Shown here in pieces: positions 8,548 through 11,968 of a stretch of DNA of 11,968 nt; position 1 is the stretch's first letter; every line of letters begins with the position of its first letter. This DNA comes from CAZKUN01 sp964555935 (GTDB lineage Bacteria > Armatimonadota > Zipacnadia > Zipacnadales > VGFC01). The notes under the pieces were generated by a model. That model saw only the letters and a list, made by a program, of their open reading frames with translations. It had not been told where the DNA came from and made no database searches. Location of the stretch: NCBI GenBank assembly GCA_964555935.1, contig CAZKUN010000272.1, positions 1-11,968 of the forward strand. Direction: 5' to 3'. The translations under genes and the position numbers were made by a program.

Positions 8548-10299
8548 ATGGCACTGCATCTGACTGTTGCGACTGCGGTTCTCGCCGGCTTGGCGTCGGT
8601 TGCTGAGGGCGCCCTTATCGACGCCGTGGACCTGGCGCCCGCTGACCACCGGAGCGACGAGCCGGTGGCGGGAAAGTGGTGGCTGAACCGCGATGCCGAT
8701 GCCTGGGGCGCCAATGGCGGCACGATCCTCATGACAGGGCGACCGCGAGACGCCGCCGTGGACGACAGCCTCCACAAGGTCATCGCCGCGTCGGGTTACA
8801 TTCCGTACCGCGTTCCGTGGCTCGCCATCGATCCGCGGGTGAACGGATGGCATCGCATCTACGTGGGTCTGTATCACCGTTCCGAGCCCCCACAGGCGCG
8901 TCTTCTTGCGAAGCTCTCGGACGAGCTATATCCCGAGTACCTGCAGACGCCAGACGACACGGAGACACGGGTAGCCGAGGTCTACTGGAAGGCGGCCGAT
9001 CTTTCTGGCAGGCAGATCGAGTTGGGGCAACCGCCCGCTCCCTGGGCTCATCCCGACCACGGTTGGATCGGAGGCATCAGCCACATACGCCTGGAGCCGA
9101 TGACGGAAGTCGAGGTGAGGGAGGCTGAGCAGGAGATCATCTTGCCCCCGGCCGAGCAGCGGCTGTTCGGAATGCTCGACTACACCGACGAGGTGTTTTG
9201 GTGGGGCAGGGCGGACACGGAGAACGACATCCGAGCGATCGTCTATCGCCATGAGCAGGCCGGGTTCGGGCGCATCTATTTGCGCTGCTTTGGCACGCAC
9301 CTGGACAATTCACTCGCGGTGGCCGAGGCGGCTCCTCGCTGGACGGATGAACAGGAAGAGAAGTGGTGCGAGAGCCAGAACTGCGCCGTGGGGTGGAAGC
9401 CCTACATCGAGTTGGCGAACAGGTTCGACCCACTGCAGGTGGCCGTGGAATATGCCGAGCAGATCGGCGTCGAGGTCCACGCATGGGTGAGGATGACGAA
9501 CTTCAACCGCGAGCCTCGCGCAGCCTTCTGGCACGACAACCCGCAGTTCTACGCGCAGATGCTGGTCACCGAGAAGGACGAGGAGACGGGGAAACAAGTG
9601 CCCGTCGAGCCTTACCAGCGCCAGGCATATCCGCGGGTTCTCAGCTTTGCCTACCCGGAGGTGCGTGCGTTCTACGTCAAGTTCTTCGAGCAGCTCGCGT
9701 CCACCGGTACCCCGGGCATCATGATCGACCTGCTGCGTCACCCGCCCATAGCTGGGTACGAGCCAGTGGTCTCGGAAGCTTTCCAGCGCGAGTACGGGGT
9801 CGCCATGGAGACCCTCGATGTCTACCACGACCCACGGGTGCAAGAGCACCTGTCCCAATACCTGGAGGCCTTCTTGCGCGACCTGCGGGCCGCCATCGGT
9901 GACGACATCGAGATATCAGTCCGTTCGTCCGGACCGAGCAAGTACGCCCTACGGGGGGAGGAGTGGATTGCTGAGGGCCTGATTGATGCGATTGTGGATG
10001 GCAACTGGTACAGCGGCAATGGCCCGCGGGGCACCATCGAAGCGACGATTGCCGCGGCAGGCTCGCGCGGCAAGGCCTACGCGGTCGCTGAGAGCTACGA
10101 CGTGGACCCGGATGACAACTGGACGCGACGCCCCGGCTGGCCATCCCCCGAGGCCATTCACGCGCTCTCGGCCATCTATCGCGACAAGGGAGCCGACGGC
10201 TTTGGCCTGTACGAGTCAACCGTCTTCACCTGGTATCCTCACCTCCGCCGCGCCATCCGGCGAGCCGGCTGGGGCTCGGATCCGAGACCTCCCGACTGA
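8548..10299 (+). CDS. Secreted GHL10-like TIM-barrel protein
   Basis: The 583-residue protein begins with a short signal peptide (hydrophobic 2-19, cut probably near Ala19-Ala22). Residues ~23-190 form an N-terminal domain with beta-strand-like segments (GWHRIYVGLYH at 100-110, GGISHIRLEP at 175-184). Residues ~205-575 look like a TIM barrel of the GHL10 / PF02638 type: EVHAWVRM (309-316), FAYPEVRAFYV (367-377), GIMIDLLRHP (390-399) in place of the usual DGIHLDYIRYP-type motif, EISVRSSG (455-462), IDAIVDGNWY (479-488) and GADGFGLYEST (548-558). Asp394 and His310 are candidate functional residues by position in that family. The family is thought to act on glycans but few members have been tested, so activity is inferred. 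The start follows GAGGAG with normal spacing. It lies 238 bases after the third gene, same strand, and probably belongs to the same functional locus. Confidence 0.85.
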   Translation: MALHLTVATAVLAGLASVAEGALIDAVDLAPADHRSDEPVAGKWWLNRDADAWGANGGTILMTGRPRDAAVDDSLHKVIAASGYIPYRVPWLAIDPRVNGWHRIYVGLYHRSEPPQARLLAKLSDELYPEYLQTPDDTETRVAEVYWKAADLSGRQIELGQPPAPWAHPDHGWIGGISHIRLEPMTEVEVREAEQEIILPPAEQRLFGMLDYTDEVFWWGRADTENDIRAIVYRHEQAGFGRIYLRCFGTHLDNSLAVAEAAPRWTDEQEEKWCESQNCAVGWKPYIELANRFDPLQVAVEYAEQIGVEVHAWVRMTNFNREPRAAFWHDNPQFYAQMLVTEKDEETGKQVPVEPYQRQAYPRVLSFAYPEVRAFYVKFFEQLASTGTPGIMIDLLRHPPIAGYEPVVSEAFQREYGVAMETLDVYHDPRVQEHLSQYLEAFLRDLRAAIGDDIEISVRSSGPSKYALRGEEWIAEGLIDAIVDGNWYSGNGPRGTIEATIAAAGSRGKAYAVAESYDVDPDDNWTRRPGWPSPEAIHALSAIYRDKGADGFGLYESTVFTWYPHLRRAIRRAGWGSDPRPPD

Positions 10300-10331
10300 G
10301 ACCATCAACGGCACGTCGTGCTTTGGCGCGC

Positions 10332-10404
10332 GTTCTCAGCCAGAGATCGAGGGCGCTGGCAGGGCGTTCGCGGGACCCTTGCCTGGCGTTGGGAACAAGG
10401 GCGC
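10332..10404. repeat. Dispersed repeat, composite copy 2 (motif A variant + motif B)
   Basis: Motif A variant GTTCTCAGCCAGAGAT (10332-10347, 13 of 16 identical to the exact copies) is followed 37 bases later by motif B GGCGTTGGGAACAAGGGCGC (10385-10404). The segment between contains GCGCTGGCAGGGCGTT, itself similar to the start of motif B, so this copy may hold a partial internal duplication. Confidence 0.6.
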
Positions 10405-10413
10405 CCGCCAGGC
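10381..10413. repeat. Short inverted repeat (hairpin)
   Basis: GCCTGGCG (10381-10388) and CGCCAGGC (10406-10413) are perfect reverse complements with a 17-base loop that contains most of motif B. A T run does not follow, so it is not a typical intrinsic terminator. It could still pause or stabilise RNA after the fourth gene, or be part of the repeat's own structure. Confidence 0.4.
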
Positions 10414-10740
10414 GCTGACCGAGGTGTCGCAGCCTGGCGTCGCAGGGCGTAGTCTTCCGGGAGACAGCGGCCGGGGCCCTGGGCTTGGTCGCAGCAGGAG
10501 GACATCGCGCTCTTCTTCAAGTCCTACCGACACGCCGCGAACGCATCGGGCGACGTGGATCCACCCAGGCAGTACGTCCCTGGCCGCAGGTCGCGCGCGG
10601 GCACTGCCGCCGGCTGCGCGACCGTCACTGAATGGCTTGCCGTCGGCCCCTGCCACGCCCTCAACTTCCACGGAGAGTTGATGGCCGACGACCTGGTCGC
10701 CCGTGTGCCCTTGCCATTGACCGCGCGTGACTGCCCGCGC

Positions 10741-10802
10741 GCTCCCAGCCCGAGATTGATGGGGATGGCGGAGCGCTGGCGTGGCGTTGGGAACGAGGGC
10801 GC
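10741..10802. repeat. Dispersed repeat, composite copy 3 (motif A + motif B)
   Basis: Exact motif A (10741-10756, identical to 266-281) is followed 26 bases later by motif B GGCGTTGGGAACGAGGGCGC (10783-10802), which differs from the copy at 10385-10404 by one base in twenty. Motif B here runs directly into the transposase remnant, so the repeat may mark the left junction of that fragment. Confidence 0.65.
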
Positions 10803-10948
10803 TCGTTGAGGGCTGGCGAAGCCACTACACCACGGTCAGACCGCACGGCTCGGTCGGATACCGGCCGTTGGCACCCGGGGCGATCCCGCCATGCCCTCCG
10901 GACCCGGCTACGCCCCGCCTTCCGGACATGGCTGACAGCAACGAATCT
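10793..10948 (+). pseudogene. IS3-family transposase, C-terminal remnant
   Basis: Frame +2 reads TRALVEGWRSHYTTVRPHG then SVGYRPLAPGAIPP, which is the characteristic C-terminal end of the rve/DDE integrase core of IS3-type OrfB proteins (the common form is VERWRxHYNTVRPHSSLGYRPPAPEA). The tail CPPDPATPRLPDMA also fits the poorly conserved C-terminus of such proteins. The rest of the transposase (catalytic DDE residues and OrfA) is absent: upstream sequence is dispersed repeat. No stop codon follows before the putative IS end. It is a non-functional relic; a full-length copy would be about 300-400 residues. Confidence 0.75.
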
Positions 10949-10953
10949 ATGAG

Positions 10954-10978
10954 ACTGTACCGTGATTTGGGGAGGTCA
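10954..10978. mobile_element. Likely right terminal repeat of the IS3-type element
   Basis: ACTGTACCGTGATTTGGGGAGGTCA lies just past the transposase C-terminus, where the right inverted repeat of an IS3 element is expected, and has the usual layout of a GTAC-containing block, a T/G-rich block and a terminal GGTCA. The left partner (it would begin TGACCTCCCC) is not found in the window, which agrees with a truncated element. Confidence 0.45.
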
Positions 10979-10980
10979 TT

Positions 10981-11937
10981 CTGCACCTGCATGACCGGGA
11001 CGTATTCCGTCGCGTCCGACGGACTCTCGACGCGAAGGGTGAAACGACGCTCGGTTTCTCGCGGCGACTCAAGGCCGCCATCGCCCTCTCTACCATTCTC
11101 GCGATCGGGTCCATTGGCATCGTGGGGCTCCAGGTCCTGAAAGGCCGAAGCGAGGGGCAGACGCCCGTTAGCGACGCGCCGACCGCTGCCCAGACCATCC
11201 ACGAAGCAGCCGAACTGGGCGACGTAGGTGAGGTCGAGCGGCTTCTGCAGGAAGGCGTTGATGTCGACGCCAGAGACGAGGCTGGCGCCTCCCCACTGCT
11301 CCGCGCGTCGAACCAGGGCCACATCGATGTGGTTTCCCTGCTCATAGCCAACAGCGCCGACCCGATGGCGGCGACTGACAGCGGCAAGACGCCCGTGCAC
11401 GCCGCCGCGTTCAGGGGGCATCGCGATGTCGCGAACTTCCTGGTTGCCAACGGGGCCAGGTGGAACATCCACGCCGCCTCGGCGTGCGGTGAATTGGAGG
11501 AGGTGGACGGGTCATTGCGCGACGGAACAGACATCGACGTCGCGGGGCTCTGTGAGTGGACGCCCTTGCACTGGGCTGCGCTCCGAGGGGGCGCGGATGC
11601 CGTGAAGTTCCTGCTTGACCACGGTGCGTCAGTAGAGGCCCTCGGCCAATGGGGTGGTACGCCGCTGCACTTCGCGGCGATGGGGGGCGATCCGGACGTG
11701 ACCGAACTGCTGCTTGGTGCCGGCGCCAACGCGAACACCCCCAACGGGAGCGGCGCTACCCCGTTGCATGATGCGGCCTCGCAGGGGCATCTGCCATTGG
11801 TGGAACTCCTCATCGACAACGGCGCCGATGTCGACGCTGTAACTACGCGAACGGAGGAGACTGCGACTGACATGGCGACATCTGCTGGTCACGACGCCGT
11901 GGTCGCGCGGCTGTCCGAGGCCGGCGCCGACCACTGA
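10981..11937 (+). CDS. Membrane-anchored ankyrin-repeat protein, 5' end possibly cut by an IS
   Basis: The frame is open from 10966 and contains about eight ankyrin repeats. In numbering from 10981, residues 32-53 form a hydrophobic membrane segment (AAIALSTILAIGSIGIVGLQ) after an Arg/Lys-rich stretch, and repeats run from ~72 to the end (318 residues). Good repeats include CEWTPLHWAALRGGADAV, GGTPLHFAAMGGDPDV and GATPLHDAASQGHLPLV; the fourth (IHAASACGELEEVDG) is degenerate and short, as is the last. Ankyrin arrays mediate protein-protein binding; no enzymatic domain is fused. The first ATG/GTG/TTG in frame is GTG 11122, inside the membrane segment, which would remove the anchor. I extended the gene to CTG 10981, 5 bases after GGGGAGG, because the upstream codons look coding. 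The conservative start is 11122. The right IS end at 10978 may have replaced the original 5' end. Confidence 0.8.
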   Translation: MHLHDRDVFRRVRRTLDAKGETTLGFSRRLKAAIALSTILAIGSIGIVGLQVLKGRSEGQTPVSDAPTAAQTIHEAAELGDVGEVERLLQEGVDVDARDEAGASPLLRASNQGHIDVVSLLIANSADPMAATDSGKTPVHAAAFRGHRDVANFLVANGARWNIHAASACGELEEVDGSLRDGTDIDVAGLCEWTPLHWAALRGGADAVKFLLDHGASVEALGQWGGTPLHFAAMGGDPDVTELLLGAGANANTPNGSGATPLHDAASQGHLPLVELLIDNGADVDAVTTRTEETATDMATSAGHDAVVARLSEAGADH

Positions 11938-11968
11938 GTGCCGTCGATGGGACCGGGCAGACAACGCT
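11938..11968. other. Right edge, no feature
   Basis: Thirty-one bases after the ankyrin gene's stop; too short to judge, and no terminator-like hairpin with a T run is visible. Confidence 0.6.

Larger units (their letters stand above)
10300..10796. other. Repeat-rich intergenic region
   Basis: About 500 bases with no gene I can support. It contains two composite copies of the dispersed repeat (10332-10404 and 10741-10802) and an 8-base inverted repeat (10381-10413). A frame open from 10453 to 10809 could encode roughly 118 residues (IALFFKSYRHAANASGDV near its start), but it ends inside repeat sequence, has no ribosome site and matches no family I know. I read the stretch as decayed or mobile-element-derived DNA. 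Confidence 0.5.

Noticed and set aside
10947..11873. 308-residue open frame on the minus strand
   Set aside because: It is antisense to the ankyrin repeats and Ser/Ala-rich, as expected from the reverse of that repeat array.
11122..11937. Ankyrin array as a tandem DNA repeat
   Set aside because: The repeats are conserved at protein level only; the DNA units are too diverged to be a tandem repeat tract.
1..11968. CRISPR array, tRNA or rRNA gene, toxin-antitoxin or phage genes
   Set aside because: No evenly spaced direct repeats, cloverleaf-like sequences, rRNA signatures or small paired genes were found on either strand.

Overview
The window is high-GC bacterial DNA read almost entirely on the + strand. 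It holds four complete genes for secreted proteins (437-10299), followed by a repeat- and IS-scarred stretch and an ankyrin-repeat gene (10300-11937). No rRNA, tRNA, CRISPR array or housekeeping gene was seen, so taxonomy is only a guess. Large exported proteins that combine LamG, DUF6259-like, GHL10-like and CBM9-like domains, with IS3 debris and no SusC/SusD pair, suit an environmental Planctomycetota, Hydrogenedentota, Lentisphaerota or Armatimonadota-type bacterium, probably a metagenome-assembled genome.

Layout: 1-436 has no convincing gene. It carries an IS-end-like sequence near the left edge and one copy of a dispersed repeat. 437-3559 encodes a 1040-residue secreted protein with an N-terminal LamG domain and a DUF6259-like glycosidase-type region. 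3652-4215 encodes a 187-residue secreted beta-sandwich protein that resembles a carbohydrate-binding module. 4259-8308 encodes a 1349-residue secreted multidomain protein: a mutarotase-like beta-sandwich, a TIM barrel reminiscent of clan GH-D, about 500 residues of unassigned beta-rich sequence, and a C-terminal CBM9-like domain. 8548-10299 encodes a 583-residue secreted GHL10-like TIM-barrel protein. The first three genes are 92 and 43 bases apart, the second, third and fourth have clear Shine-Dalgarno sequences, and all four products carry export signals, so they look like one transcription unit. The fourth gene follows after 238 bases and may be co-transcribed or separate.

10300-10800 is non-coding or decayed and contains two composite copies of the dispersed repeat. 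About 10793-10948 is the last ~50 codons of an IS3-family transposase, followed by a likely IS right terminal repeat ending at 10978. An ankyrin-repeat protein with an N-terminal membrane anchor starts immediately after it, and its reading frame has no ATG, GTG or TTG upstream of the anchor, as if the IS had cut into the gene.

Taken together, the four exported proteins look like a locus for binding and cutting an extracellular or periplasmic glycan of unknown identity. No transporter, regulator or sulfatase lies in the window, so the substrate cannot be read from context. All enzyme functions here are inferred from fold-level motifs.
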